A stretch of DNA of 64,000 nt, from positions 1 through 64,000 of the forward strand of contig QQNE01000003.1 of the NCBI GenBank assembly GCA_003402735.1, given 5' to 3'. Below are positions 53,966-63,646 of this stretch, piece after piece. Under the pieces are notes generated by a model. The model had not been told where the DNA came from and did not search any database. It saw only the letters and a program-made list of their open reading frames with translations. Position numbers and translations under genes: made by a program. This DNA comes from Verrucomicrobiota bacterium. GTDB taxonomy: Bacteria; Verrucomicrobiota; Verrucomicrobiia; Verrucomicrobiales; DEV007. Numbering within the stretch: position 1 is the stretch's first letter; the number at the start of each line of letters is the position of its first letter.

Positions 53966-54423
53966 TGAGAATTGAACCATTTACCTATGCTTCCGCCCTC
54001 GGCGCGCTGTTTGTGCTGGCGGCCTGTACTCCGGACGAGCCCTCTTCCGGGGGAGGAAAACCTGGCGCCTGGACCCCGACAGAGGTGGAGAAAGAGTTGG
54101 ACGCCTTCGGACAGGATCTGGACCGCATCCTCGCGGTGGTGGAACCACTGGGGGAGGATTGGGAGGCTGCGAGCCGTCACGTCCTGGAAGACGATGCGCT
54201 CGTCAAGCTGGTGGATGGACACCTGAAGCAGATCGAGGAGGTCTCGGCCACGTTGCGGGCGATGAAGCCCGAGGAGCGAGCGAGTTATGCCGATTCGATC
54301 CAGTCTTCTCTGCAATCGATGGAGCTGCGCATGACGGAGATTTACGCCAGCAGCAGCGCGGCGGCGGACGCTTTTGCGCCGATGTTCACCGCAGCCGAGG
54401 AAGCGTTGCGGTCCTGTCTCTGA
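53965..54423 (+). CDS. Small lipoprotein coupled to the pilin-VWA gene
   Basis: The ATG at 53965 overlaps the preceding TAA by one base (TAATG), so translation is coupled. The 152-residue product has a hydrophobic leader and lipobox (LAACT, Cys21), followed by a Gly/Ser/Pro-rich spacer and an acidic helical domain (about 40-152) with heptad-like Leu spacing, suggesting a coiled coil. No family is recognised. Its coupling implies a structural or assembly role for the pilin-VWA product, for example as a membrane tether or chaperone; that is inference. The downstream nuclease-ligase fusion gene starts 37 bp later. Confidence 0.75.
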   Translation: MRIEPFTYASALGALFVLAACTPDEPSSGGGKPGAWTPTEVEKELDAFGQDLDRILAVVEPLGEDWEAASRHVLEDDALVKLVDGHLKQIEEVSATLRAMKPEERASYADSIQSSLQSMELRMTEIYASSSAAADAFAPMFTAAEEALRSCL

Positions 54424-54460
54424 GTTGCCAGCCGGGTTCCCCAAACGTTTCTTGGGGAAC

Positions 54461-57151
54461 ATGGGACGCACTCCAATCGAGGTTGTCTTCCGGCGCGGCG
54501 TTTGCCTTCCGGAAGCGGATGTCTGGCTTGATCCGTGGGATGGGCGGGAGCGGGCCTTTGTTTCGCACGCTCACTCGGACCATGTGGCGCCTCACCAGGA
54601 GATTCTTTGTTCCTCCGTCACGGCGGACTTCCTGGCGAAACGGTTCCGGCCGAGTGGCACGATCCTTCCCCTGGCGTTTGGCGAGGTCATGGAACGGGGC
54701 GGGTTCCGCTTCCGTCTGCATCCGGCCGGACACATCCTGGGCTCGGCCCAGTTGCATGTGGAACGGATCCGGGACGGGGCCAGCCTGCTTTACACCGGGG
54801 ATTTCAAGTTGCGGCCCGGTCTGAGCAGCGAGGCGGCGGAACCGGTGGCGGCGGACACCCTGATCATGGAGACGACCTACGGTCTCCCCCGGTATCGCTT
54901 CCCGCCCGCGGATGCAGTCTTAGCGCAGATGACCGCCTTCGCGGCGGACAGCCTGGCGGAAGGGGCGGTGCCGATGTTCGCGGCCTATTCACTGGGCAAG
55001 GCTCAGGAACTGATGCTGGCCCTCGGTCAGCGCAGACCAGAGTGGACGTTCATCCTGCACGATTCCGCTGCCCGCATGACCACCGTGTATGAGGAGATGG
55101 GGTATCCCATTCCTCCGTGGGAAAAGCTCGGTGCCTCGACCTGCTTTGCCGGAAAAGTGGTCATCGCTCCGCCTTCTGCCATCCGTTCCCAACAGTTGCG
55201 CAAAGTGAGGCCCCGGGTCACGGCCATGGTCAGCGGTTGGGGGATAGATCCGGCCGCGCGCTTCCGCTACCAGGTGGATGAGGTGTTTCCGCTTTCGGAT
55301 CATGCCGATTACGACGATCTGCTGCGGTATGTCGGGTTGGTGAACCCGGCCCAGACACTGACCTTGCACGGGTTCGCTTCTGAATTTGCCCGGGATCTGC
55401 GCTCGCGGGGGAGGGAAGCCTGGGCCTTGACCGGGCACAATCAGCTGGAGCTCTTCAGTCGCGACGGCGTGGAGTCCCGGGATTTGGAGGCAGCGGCATC
55501 GGTTCCGGCCGACGGGGAGTTTGCCGTTCTGGCCGCCATGGTGGAGCGCCTTCGTGATCTCCCGGGCAAAACCGCGAAGGTTCTTGCCCTGGCCGAGTCC
55601 CTTCGCGGGCTCGACGACGGCCGGATCTCCCTGGCGTTGACCTTTCTCTCGGGCCGCCCATTCGGCCGGACCGAGGGAGTGCGCACGCCGCAGGTCGGCT
55701 GGGTGATCTTGCGGCGCGCCCTGAGTCAGGCGGCGGGCTTGACGGAAGCCGAAGTCCGTGCGGCCGGGGTCGGCCAGAACGACGGGCCGCGGACGGTGCG
55801 CCTTTGCCTGGAGGGGCGGGTTCAGCCTCGTCCGTGGATGCTGGCGGAGGTGCGGGGTCTCTTTGAAAGCCTGGCGGAGGCCAGCGGTCCGCTGGAAAAA
55901 ACGAGGGTGTTGGCGGAGGCGCTGCGGCAGATGCATCCGTCGGAGGCGGCCCTGTTGGCTGGCATTTTGGGCGGGGAATTGCGCATCGGCGTCCAGCAAG
56001 GCATGTTGGAGGAGGCCTTGGCCCGGGCCCGGGAAGTGCCGGTGGGGGAGATCCGGCACGCGCACATGCTGCTCGGAGATCTGGGGGCCACGGCCCTGCT
56101 GGCGCGTGGAGGCAGCGCGGCGCTGCGTCAGGCCGGGGTCACGCCCTTTGTTCCCGTTGCCTGCATGCTGGCCTCGCCAGCCGAAGCGGCCGGGGAGATC
56201 TGGGAGCGCCTCTGCGGTCAGGGCGAGGTCTGGTTGGAGGACAAGTTCGACGGAATCCGCGCCCAATTGCACAAGGCCGGGGACCGGGTGGAGATTTTTT
56301 CGAGGGATCTGCGCCCGCTCCATTTCGAATTTCCGGACCTGGTGGAACCGGCACGGCGGCATTTGGGGGCGGACGTGGTTTTGGACGGGGAGATCGTCGC
56401 CCACGGCGAGGGGCGCCGACTGACCTTTCACGATCTGCAGAAGCGTCTGGGCCGCAAACGGGACGGGGACCTCTTTTTCGGTCCCGAAGTTCCGGTCCGT
56501 TTCGTGGTCTTTGATTTGTTGTGGAAGGATGGGGAAACGCTTCTGCATCATCCCCTCGTGGAACGGCGGTCCCGCTTGGAGGGATTGTCATTGGGGGCGC
56601 CGTTCGAGCCGCTCGCGGTGGTCCGGGCGCGTTCCGAACAGGAGATCGAGGAGGCGTTTCAGTGGTCCCGCCGCCGGGGCAATGAGGGGCTCATTGCCAA
56701 AGACGGCGGTTCTTCCTACGCGCCCGGGCGCCGCGGCATGGCCTGGCTCAAACTCAAGAAAGCCATGACCACGCTGGATTGCGTGGTGGTGCGCGCGGAG
56801 GAAGGCCATGGCAAACGCAGTCATGTGCTCTCGGACTACACCTTTGCGGTGCGGGACGAACCTTCCGGTCGGTTGGTGATCCTGGGAAAGGCTTACTCCG
56901 GTCTGAGCGATGCCGAAATCGAGGAACTCACCGAGCATTTCTTGGAGACGACTTTGTCCAAGCGGCGCAGGGTGCGCGAAGTCGTTCCGGAGGTGGTGCT
57001 GGAAATCGCTTTTGATTCGATCCGCCCCAGCCAGCGTCACGACAGCGGGTTGGCGCTTCGTTTTCCCCGCATCAAGGCGATCCGGCGGGACAAGACGGCC
57101 GCCGAAATCGATACCCTGGCCACCGCGCAAAAGCTGGCCGGGCTCGGGTGA
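54461..57151 (+). CDS. Metallo-beta-lactamase nuclease fused to ATP-dependent DNA ligase
   Basis: The ATG at 54461 gives 896 residues. The first 330 or so are a metallo-beta-lactamase exonuclease domain of the ligase-associated type, with the zinc motif SHAHSDHVAP and later GDFKLRPG, SDHADYDDL. From about residue 350 an ATP-dependent DNA ligase follows: an N-terminal helical domain, the adenylation site Lys595 in EDKFDGIRAQ, motifs VVLDGEIVAHGEG, VVFDLLW, EGLIAKDG and KLKKAM, and an OB-fold C-terminus. In many bacteria these are adjacent genes thought to act in DNA repair with a helicase and an endonuclease; here they are one protein. The helicase and endonuclease partners are not in the window. 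It would trim and seal broken DNA ends. Its end is 9 bp from the convergent rfbB. Confidence 0.9.
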   Translation: MGRTPIEVVFRRGVCLPEADVWLDPWDGRERAFVSHAHSDHVAPHQEILCSSVTADFLAKRFRPSGTILPLAFGEVMERGGFRFRLHPAGHILGSAQLHVERIRDGASLLYTGDFKLRPGLSSEAAEPVAADTLIMETTYGLPRYRFPPADAVLAQMTAFAADSLAEGAVPMFAAYSLGKAQELMLALGQRRPEWTFILHDSAARMTTVYEEMGYPIPPWEKLGASTCFAGKVVIAPPSAIRSQQLRKVRPRVTAMVSGWGIDPAARFRYQVDEVFPLSDHADYDDLLRYVGLVNPAQTLTLHGFASEFARDLRSRGREAWALTGHNQLELFSRDGVESRDLEAAASVPADGEFAVLAAMVERLRDLPGKTAKVLALAESLRGLDDGRISLALTFLSGRPFGRTEGVRTPQVGWVILRRALSQAAGLTEAEVRAAGVGQNDGPRTVRLCLEGRVQPRPWMLAEVRGLFESLAEASGPLEKTRVLAEALRQMHPSEAALLAGILGGELRIGVQQGMLEEALARAREVPVGEIRHAHMLLGDLGATALLARGGSAALRQAGVTPFVPVACMLASPAEAAGEIWERLCGQGEVWLEDKFDGIRAQLHKAGDRVEIFSRDLRPLHFEFPDLVEPARRHLGADVVLDGEIVAHGEGRRLTFHDLQKRLGRKRDGDLFFGPEVPVRFVVFDLLWKDGETLLHHPLVERRSRLEGLSLGAPFEPLAVVRARSEQEIEEAFQWSRRRGNEGLIAKDGGSSYAPGRRGMAWLKLKKAMTTLDCVVVRAEEGHGKRSHVLSDYTFAVRDEPSGRLVILGKAYSGLSDAEIEELTEHFLETTLSKRRRVREVVPEVVLEIAFDSIRPSQRHDSGLALRFPRIKAIRRDKTAAEIDTLATAQKLAGLG

Positions 57152-57160
57152 GAAGCGGGC

Positions 57161-58228
57161 TCACGCGGTGCCGAGCCGTTCCCCCGCGTAGCTGCCGTTC
57201 TCGATCGCGACGATCCAGTCCTCGTTGTCGAGATACCATTGCACCGTCTTGCGGAGCCCGGTCTCAAAACTTTCGCGCGGGCTCCAGCCGAGTTCGGTCT
57301 CGATCTTGCGGCAATCGATGGCGTAACGCCGGTCGTGCCCGGGGCGATCCTTGACGAATTCGATGAGATCGTCAGGGGTGTGGGTCCGCAAATCGGGATT
57401 CACCTCGTGGATCAGGGAGATGACCTGGCGGACCACGTCGAGGTTCTTCAATTCGTTCTTGCCGCCGATGTTGTAGGTTTCCCCGCTGCGGCCCCTGGTC
57501 AGGGCCAGAGTCAGGCCCCGGCAATGATCCTCGACATACAGCCAGTCGCGCACGTTGCTGCCGTCGCCATACACCGGGAGTTTTTCGCCGTGCAGGACTT
57601 TGCGGATCATGAGAGGGATGAGTTTTTCGGGGAACTGATAGGGCCCGTAGTTGTTGGAGCAGTTCGTGGTGACAACGTCCAGTCCGTAGGTGTGATGGTA
57701 GGCCCGCGCGAGGTGATCGCTGCCCGCCTTGGAAGCGGAGTAAGGACTGTTCGGCGCATAGGGCGTGGTTTCGGAGAAGGCGGGGTCCGAGGGGCCGAGC
57801 GAGCCGTAGACCTCATCGGTGCTGACGTGGAGAAAACGCATCGTGGTCGACGAGCTGGCGCGGGCATGATCCCGGAAAGCGTGCAGGGCGTGAAACGTGC
57901 CCACCATGTTGGTCATCACGAAGGTCTCGGGGCTGTCGATGGAACGGTCCACGTGGGATTCCGCCGCCAGGTGCATCACGTGATCGATCTGGTGTTTGGT
58001 CAGGGCCTGCAGAAAGGCGGCGCGATCGCACACATCCCCCTTGATGAAGAGGTAGCGGGGGTCGGTGTTCACCCCGCCGAGGTTCTGTGGATTGCCTGCG
58101 TAGGTGAGTTTGTCATAGTTGACCACCCGGTTCACCTCCACACCGAGCTCGGTTTCGGCTCGGGTCAGGAGGTAATGAATGAGATTGGAGCCGATGAATC
58201 CGGCTCCCCCGGTGACGAGGATACGCAT
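57161..58228 (-). CDS. rfbB: dTDP-glucose 4,6-dehydratase
   Basis: This 355-residue short-chain dehydrogenase-fold enzyme has the NAD-binding [11 protein letters not shown] at residues 5-15, [11 protein letters not shown] and the catalytic YSASKAG region, and typical RmlB blocks such as [12 protein letters not shown] and [15 protein letters not shown]. It converts dTDP-glucose to dTDP-4-keto-6-deoxyglucose, the second step of dTDP-rhamnose synthesis. It follows rfbD with 65 bp between them on the minus strand. rfbA and rfbC are not in this window, so the rest of the pathway is elsewhere. The product would feed cell-surface polysaccharide, such as that made by glycosyltransferases like those at the left edge. 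Confidence 0.96.
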   Translation of the reverse strand: MRILVTGGAGFIGSNLIHYLLTRAETELGVEVNRVVNYDKLTYAGNPQNLGGVNTDPRYLFIKGDVCDRAAFLQALTKHQIDHVMHLAAESHVDRSIDSPETFVMTNMVGTFHALHAFRDHARASSSTTMRFLHVSTDEVYGSLGPSDPAFSETTPYAPNSPYSASKAGSDHLARAYHHTYGLDVVTTNCSNNYGPYQFPEKLIPLMIRKVLHGEKLPVYGDGSNVRDWLYVEDHCRGLTLALTRGRSGETYNIGGKNELKNLDVVRQVISLIHEVNPDLRTHTPDDLIEFVKDRPGHDRRYAIDCRKIETELGWSPRESFETGLRKTVQWYLDNEDWIVAIENGSYAGERLGTA

Positions 58229-58293
58229 GGAAGAAATCTGGTTGGAACCAAACGTGGCAGGGCCAACCTAGGGCCGTGTCAAGGCGGGGCAAA

Positions 58294-59205
58294 TCAAAGT
58301 TCGTTCGCGCCTGCCAGAGAAGCCAACTCATTTTGGAGGGAACCGGCAAGGGCTTCTTGCCAGGACCGCGGTTTTTCCCCACGCAGCGCCCCATAACGTT
58401 CGTTGCAAAGGGCCGAGTGCACCGGGCGTCGGGCGCGCCAACCGGCTTCCGCGGCCAGCGCTTCCATGGTGGTTTCTCCCAACCGGGTGGTTTTGAGAGG
58501 CAGTCCAGCCGCCGCCGCTTGGTCCAGCGCCTCTTGCCCCCAGTCCCGCCACGATGTCTGGCCGGAATTGCAGAAATGCAAAAGACCGCTCGCGTCCCTC
58601 GCCTCGAAGGCCAGAAAGCCCAAAGCTTCGGCCGCATCGCTCACGGAGGTCGGGCTTCCCCATTTGTCGCTCACCACCCGGAGCGCGTCCGACTTGAGGG
58701 CCTGGCGGATGACCCAGCGCGGAAAGCCGCCCGTCCTGGACCCGAAAAGCCAGGAAACTCGCAGCACGAGATGATTCGGTGAGGCGTTCAACAACCTCTC
58801 CTCCCCGAGCCGCTTGGACGACCCGTAAACGCTGACCGGTCCCGTGGCCTCATCCTCCCGGTAAGGCAAGGGTTGTGAGCCGTCGAACACGTAATCCGTG
58901 CTGACGTGGATCACGCGGGCTTGGCAAGCGGCCGCGACCGATCCCATGACCCCGACCGCGTGGCCGTTGATTTGATCTGCTTTGGCCGGGTCCGCCTCGC
59001 AGGCATCCACGTCCGTCCACGCCGCGCAATTGATGAGGAGGTCGAAGCTCCCCACGGCGGCCAGAGCGGCTCGGATCGAGGCCTCGCTGCCCAGGTCCAT
59101 CTCCGATCGGCCGAGGCCGATGACTTCGCAGCCGGGACGTTGCCGCAATTGGAGGAGGCAAAGTCTCCCGAGGTTGCCATTGGCTCCGGCGACGACGGCT
59201 CTCAT
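58294..59205 (-). CDS. rfbD: dTDP-4-dehydrorhamnose reductase
   Basis: This 303-residue RmlD-family protein has the NAD(P)-binding start VVAGANGNLGRL, the conserved LINCAAWTDVDACE, HVSTDYVFDG and the catalytic VYGSSKRLGEE. It reduces dTDP-4-keto-rhamnose to dTDP-rhamnose, the last step of the pathway. It lies 4 bp after leuS and before rfbB, all on the minus strand, so the three may be co-transcribed. Length is typical. A 6-deoxy sugar made here would supply surface glycans. Confidence 0.94.
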   Translation of the reverse strand: MRAVVAGANGNLGRLCLLQLRQRPGCEVIGLGRSEMDLGSEASIRAALAAVGSFDLLINCAAWTDVDACEADPAKADQINGHAVGVMGSVAAACQARVIHVSTDYVFDGSQPLPYREDEATGPVSVYGSSKRLGEERLLNASPNHLVLRVSWLFGSRTGGFPRWVIRQALKSDALRVVSDKWGSPTSVSDAAEALGFLAFEARDASGLLHFCNSGQTSWRDWGQEALDQAAAAGLPLKTTRLGETTMEALAAEAGWRARRPVHSALCNERYGALRGEKPRSWQEALAGSLQNELASLAGANEL

Positions 59206-59209
59206 GCGG

Positions 59210-61786
59210 TCAGTTGGCGACGATGTTGATCAACTTTTTGGGGACCACGATCACCTTGCGGATCGTGAGGCCGTCGAGGTGTTTTTTGATTCCCTCACAT
59301 GCGAGCGCCAACTCTTCGCAGGTCTTCTGCGGGCAATCCGGGGCCACGCGGATCCGGTCTCGAAGTTTGCCGTTCACTTGGACGACCATCTCGATTTCGT
59401 CCTCGACGAGGCAGGCCTCGTCGTGCTCCGGCCAGGGATGATAGGCCAAGTTGGCCGGGACCACGGATTCGCCGAACCGCTCGTGGAGAATCTCGTTGAC
59501 CTCGTCCGCCAGGTGCGGGGCAAACGGGTTGAGCAACTGCACCAGGGTGGCCACCACCGAGGCGGGTCGCGGATCTTCCTTGGCCAACTCATTGGTGCAA
59601 ACCATCATCTGCGAGATGGCGGTGTTGAAACTCATCGATTCGATGTCGCCCGTCACCTTCTTGATGGTTTGGTGCAGGATCTTGAGCTGCATTTTCGTCG
59701 GCGGCACGTCGGCGATCGATGGCGAGGGCACCCACCGCCCTTCCTGATCCTCTTCCATCACCAGGCGCCAGACCTTGGCGAGGAAGCGATTCACTCCCTC
59801 AACCCCCTTGGTCGACCACGGTTTCACCTGTTCCAGCGGGCCCATGAACATCTCGAAAAGCCGCAGCGAATCCGCGCCAAACTCAGCCACGACATCGTCC
59901 GGGTTGACCACATTGCCCCGGCTCTTCGACATCTTTTGGCCGTCCTCCCCGAGAATCAGCCCCTGATTCACCAGCTTTTGGAACGGCTCCCGGGTCGACA
60001 CATGGCCGAGGTCATGCAGAACCTTGTGCCAGAAACGGGCATAGAGAAGGTGCAAGACGGCGTGCTCCGTGCCGCCCACGTAGAGGTCCACCCCTCCCGG
60101 TTTCCCACTCCCGGCACCCATCCAATACGATTCTGCGGAGGCGCCGGCGAAACGCTGTTGATTGCGCGCATCCGTGTAGCGCAGGTAATACCAGCAACTG
60201 CCCGCCCATTGCGGCATCGTGTTGGTCTCCCTCCGCGCCTTTTTGCCGTGGCGGATCCAGTCCGTGGCCTTGGACAGCGGTCCCTCCGGGGAACCCGTCG
60301 GCTTGAAGTCGTCCAGATCGGGCGCCAGCAACGGAAGCTCCGCCTCCGGCAGTGCCTCGTGGACTCCATCCTTCCAGAGGATCGGAAACGGCTCGCCCCA
60401 ATAACGCTGCCGACTGAACAACCAATCGCGCAGTTTGTAATGAATCTTGCGGCGGCCTTTGCCATGCGCTTCGAGCCAAGCGATGATGAGTTCCTTGGCT
60501 TTCGCCGTCGGCAGTCCATCGAGGAAACCGGAAGCTTTCGCCACGCCTGCGCCCGCGTAGCATGAACCCGAAACGTCCCCGGGAGGTTGGACAACCTCGA
60601 TGATCGGGAGGTCGAATTGTTGGGCAAAGGCGAAGTCCCGCTCGTCGTGGGCCGGCACCGCCATGATCGCGCCCGATCCGTAGGACATCAGCACGTAATC
60701 CGCCACCCACACCGGAATGCGCGTTCCGTTGACCGGATTGATCGCATATCCACCCGTCGCCACCCCAGTCTTTTTCGGGGTCGCCTCGGTCCGGTCCATG
60801 TCGCTCTTGGCCGCGGTCTCCCGGCGATACGCCGCCACGGACTCTTTTTGCGCCTGGGTGGTGACCTCATCGACCAGCGGATGTTCCGGGGCGAGCACGA
60901 GGTAGGTGGCGCCGAACAAGGTGTCGGGCCGGGTGGTGAACACGGTCACCTCGTGTTCCTTGCGTCCGCCCTGGCGCTTGACGAGAAACGTGACCTCGGC
61001 TCCCTCGGACCGGCCAATCCAGTTGCGCTGCAGGAGCTTGATCGATTCCGGCCAATCGAGATCCTCGAGTTCGTCAATGAGCCGTTGGGCGTAGGCGGTG
61101 ATCCGGAGGTTCCATTGCCGCAGGGGTCTCCGCTCCACCTTGTTCCCCTTGGCTTTCCACTCCTCGACTTCTTCATTCGCCAGAACGGTGCCCAGGTCCG
61201 GGGACCAGTTCACCGGCACCTCCGCGACGAAGGCCAGGCGCACCGCGTCGATCTGTTCCCGGGTCCAACCCCGCGCCGCGAGTTCCGCGACCGGCCGCGC
61301 CCGTTGCGTTGCTTCGTCGAAGTAAGCGTGATAAAGCTGCAGGAAGATCCACTGCGTCCAGCGCACATAGTCCGGGTCGGTCGTGTTGACTTCCCGCTGC
61401 CAATCGTAGGAAAAACCGAGCCGCTTCAGCTGCGCCCGGAAGTTGTTCACGTTTTGTTCAGTGGTCACCCGCGGGTGCTGCCCGGTCTTGATGGCGTATT
61501 GCTCCGCCGGCAAGCCGAAGGCATCCCAACCCATCGGGTGCAGCACATGGAACCCCTTCATCCGCTTGTATCGGCAAATGATGTCCGTGGCGGTGTAACC
61601 TTCGGGATGACCCACGTGGAGCCCAGCACCCGACGGATACGGAAACATGTCGAGGCAGTAATACTTCGGCTTTGCGGGGTCGAACCCGGCATCGCCCGGA
61701 TTCGGCGTCGTGAAGGTTTGTTCCTCGTCCCAGCGGGCTTGCCACTTGGGCTCGATGGTTTCGAAGGGGTAGCGGTGTCGGGCCAT
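59210..61786 (-). CDS. leuS: Leucyl-tRNA synthetase
   Basis: This 858-residue enzyme has the class I HIGH-type signature [14 protein letters not shown] (HVGH at 57-60), the leucine editing (CP1) domain in the middle, the second signature [10 protein letters not shown] in the C-terminal half (catalytic KMSKS loop) and a normal C-terminal extension. It charges leucine on tRNA-Leu. It is followed at a 4-bp distance by rfbD, an unusual pairing. The divergent partner is the XTP/dITP pyrophosphatase gene, 74 bp away, so both probably share a promoter region. Confidence 0.97.
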   Translation of the reverse strand: MARHRYPFETIEPKWQARWDEEQTFTTPNPGDAGFDPAKPKYYCLDMFPYPSGAGLHVGHPEGYTATDIICRYKRMKGFHVLHPMGWDAFGLPAEQYAIKTGQHPRVTTEQNVNNFRAQLKRLGFSYDWQREVNTTDPDYVRWTQWIFLQLYHAYFDEATQRARPVAELAARGWTREQIDAVRLAFVAEVPVNWSPDLGTVLANEEVEEWKAKGNKVERRPLRQWNLRITAYAQRLIDELEDLDWPESIKLLQRNWIGRSEGAEVTFLVKRQGGRKEHEVTVFTTRPDTLFGATYLVLAPEHPLVDEVTTQAQKESVAAYRRETAAKSDMDRTEATPKKTGVATGGYAINPVNGTRIPVWVADYVLMSYGSGAIMAVPAHDERDFAFAQQFDLPIIEVVQPPGDVSGSCYAGAGVAKASGFLDGLPTAKAKELIIAWLEAHGKGRRKIHYKLRDWLFSRQRYWGEPFPILWKDGVHEALPEAELPLLAPDLDDFKPTGSPEGPLSKATDWIRHGKKARRETNTMPQWAGSCWYYLRYTDARNQQRFAGASAESYWMGAGSGKPGGVDLYVGGTEHAVLHLLYARFWHKVLHDLGHVSTREPFQKLVNQGLILGEDGQKMSKSRGNVVNPDDVVAEFGADSLRLFEMFMGPLEQVKPWSTKGVEGVNRFLAKVWRLVMEEDQEGRWVPSPSIADVPPTKMQLKILHQTIKKVTGDIESMSFNTAISQMMVCTNELAKEDPRPASVVATLVQLLNPFAPHLADEVNEILHERFGESVVPANLAYHPWPEHDEACLVEDEIEMVVQVNGKLRDRIRVAPDCPQKTCEELALACEGIKKHLDGLTIRKVIVVPKKLINIVAN

Positions 61787-61860
61787 GATCAGTGCGGGCG
61801 CTCAAAAGGCAGCGAAATCAGGGGCTTGTCCACGCGATTTTTGCCGCCATCGTATCGCCG

Positions 61861-62451
61861 ATGTCTCGCCTCATCGTCGCCACCCACAATCCCCACAAAA
61901 CCGCGGAGATCCAAGCCATCCTCGGGAACCGCTTTTCCAGTTACCTCGACCTCACTTGTTTCCCGGGAATTGAGCCCGCCGTGGAGGACGGAGAAACCTT
62001 CGAGGACAACGCCCGGATCAAGGCGCTGCACGCGGCCCGGTTTCTTCCGGAGGATGTGGTGCTGGCGGATGATTCCGGACTCGAAGTCGATGCCTTGGGC
62101 GGTGCCCCCGGAGTTTTCTCCGCCCGTTATGCCGGGCCCGGGGCCACCGATGCGGCCAACCGGGAAAAGCTTTTGGCGGCCATGGAGACCGAGCCACGGC
62201 GTTCCGCCCGTTTCCGCTGCGTCCTGGCCCTGGCCCAGGGCGGCGAACTCCTCCACATCGCTTCCGGGAGCGTGGAGGGAGAGATTCTTCCGACCGGGCA
62301 AGGAGAGGGCGGGTTCGGATATGACCCGTTGTTCCGGCCCCAGGGGCATGACGCTTCGTTCGGCGTTTTGTCGCCCGGGACCAAGAATGCCCTGAGTCAC
62401 CGCGGCCAGGCCTTGCGCGAACTGGTCAAACTCCTCGATGGAAAAGGATAG
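61861..62451 (+). CDS. rdgB: XTP/dITP pyrophosphatase (RdgB/HAM1)
   Basis: The ATG at 61861 gives 196 residues. The start MSRLIVATHNPHKTAEIQ contains the substrate-binding T-H-N-x-x-K motif, and LADDSGLEVDALGGAPG is the catalytic aspartate/metal region, followed by GFGYDPLF. The enzyme removes non-canonical purine triphosphates (XTP, ITP, dITP), preventing mutation. The upstream ATG of the longer frame is rejected because the conserved N-terminus begins at 61861. It converges with the COG0523 GTPase gene, 6 bp away. Confidence 0.96.
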   Translation: MSRLIVATHNPHKTAEIQAILGNRFSSYLDLTCFPGIEPAVEDGETFEDNARIKALHAARFLPEDVVLADDSGLEVDALGGAPGVFSARYAGPGATDAANREKLLAAMETEPRRSARFRCVLALAQGGELLHIASGSVEGEILPTGQGEGGFGYDPLFRPQGHDASFGVLSPGTKNALSHRGQALRELVKLLDGKG

Positions 62452-62457
62452 GGCGGT

Positions 62458-63588
62458 TCAGGCGGGGTGGACCACCGGTTCCGTGAGGTCCCGATGGGTT
62501 GGAACGGGTCGGCCGGGGCGGAATCGTTCCAGGTGATCAAGCGTCAATCGGCATCCCTCCGGTGCGGAAGCCGCGACCGCTTTCTCCACAATTTCGGCGA
62601 GCCGTTCCGGATCCGCCTCGGCCCGGAGATTGAGAATGATCTGGGCGCTGCTCACCGGTTCTTCCAGTTCCTGCCCGAATTCAGGCCGGAAATCGTTGCG
62701 CACCAGATTGATCACCGCGACTTCGCCATGCAGACCATTGTCCGGGCTCAACGTCATCTTCAAATGGGCGATTTCCGAACCGTCGGCCAGCAGTGCTCGT
62801 TGCATGGCGGTGGCCAGATTCTCCAAGACCGGCCCGGCTTCCACCTCGTCATCGGATTCCAGAGTCACCGTGGCATTCAACCAGCCCAGCAAGGCCTCGC
62901 CGTCCGCGTAGGTGTCGTAGTCGATCTCCAGCGTGGGCCGGGGGATTTGTTCTTCCCGGGTGAGGATGTCAAACCACTCGGGCAACCCCGTTTCCTCACG
63001 GGCCGAAATCGCGAGGACGCGCTTGCCGGGAAACTCCTTTTCCAGCGCAGTCATCAACGATTCCAAGGCCGCGCCGTCCACCAGATCCCGTTTGGACACG
63101 ACGATCAGGTCCGCCTCCTCCAGTTGTTTGCGGTAGATGTAGAGCACCTTTTCGGAAAATCCCGAGCCTTCGTCCAACCCCAGAATGCGGCGCGCCCGGT
63201 GCGGATCGACCAGGACCGAGAGCGGCGCGATCGAGAAATTGTCGCCATACATCCGACGCAACGGATACGTCACCGTGGCCACCAAATCGGTGCAGGAGCC
63301 GACCGGTTCCGCCACGAATACTTCCGGCCGGGCCGCTTCGGCGAGCCGTTTGGCGGCATCCACCAGGGAGTTGAACTTGCAGCAGAAGCATCCTCCCGGA
63401 ATCTCCTCGGTCGCAAAGCCCCGGGACTGCAACATCCGCGTGTCCACCAGTTCCCGCCCTTGATCATTCGTGATCAAGCCAACCCGTTGACCCGAGTTCG
63501 AGAGGTGCTTGGCCAGCGCCGCCACCGCCGTGGTCTTGCCCGCCCCGAGAAAGCCGCCGATCATGATGTAACGGGCCTGAGAATCCAT
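62458..63588 (-). CDS. COG0523 CobW-family GTP-binding metallochaperone-like protein
   Basis: The ATG at 63586-63588 gives 376 residues; a TTG 36 bp upstream is less likely. The Walker A motif GFLGAGKTT (residues 12-20) sits at the very N-terminus, the conserved metal site CFCC is at 67-70 (GGCFCCKFN), and the GTPase guanine motif VVSKRDL follows. COG0523 proteins use GTP to deliver zinc, cobalt or another metal to target enzymes; which metal is not evident. The usual CobW C-terminal domain (about 280-376) is present but not histidine-rich. It is followed downstream by rdgB on the other strand. Confidence 0.88.
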   Translation of the reverse strand: MDSQARYIMIGGFLGAGKTTAVAALAKHLSNSGQRVGLITNDQGRELVDTRMLQSRGFATEEIPGGCFCCKFNSLVDAAKRLAEAARPEVFVAEPVGSCTDLVATVTYPLRRMYGDNFSIAPLSVLVDPHRARRILGLDEGSGFSEKVLYIYRKQLEEADLIVVSKRDLVDGAALESLMTALEKEFPGKRVLAISAREETGLPEWFDILTREEQIPRPTLEIDYDTYADGEALLGWLNATVTLESDDEVEAGPVLENLATAMQRALLADGSEIAHLKMTLSPDNGLHGEVAVINLVRNDFRPEFGQELEEPVSSAQIILNLRAEADPERLAEIVEKAVAASAPEGCRLTLDHLERFRPGRPVPTHRDLTEPVVHPA

Positions 63589-63646
63589 GAGGGGGAGTTT
63601 GGGTGTATCTGCCGAATCGTGCAAGTAAGAGTTTCAAGCCGGCCGC

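Noticed and set aside
60587..62395. A 602-codon plus-strand frame over leuS and rdgB
   Set aside because: Antisense of leuS, then a wrong frame of rdgB.
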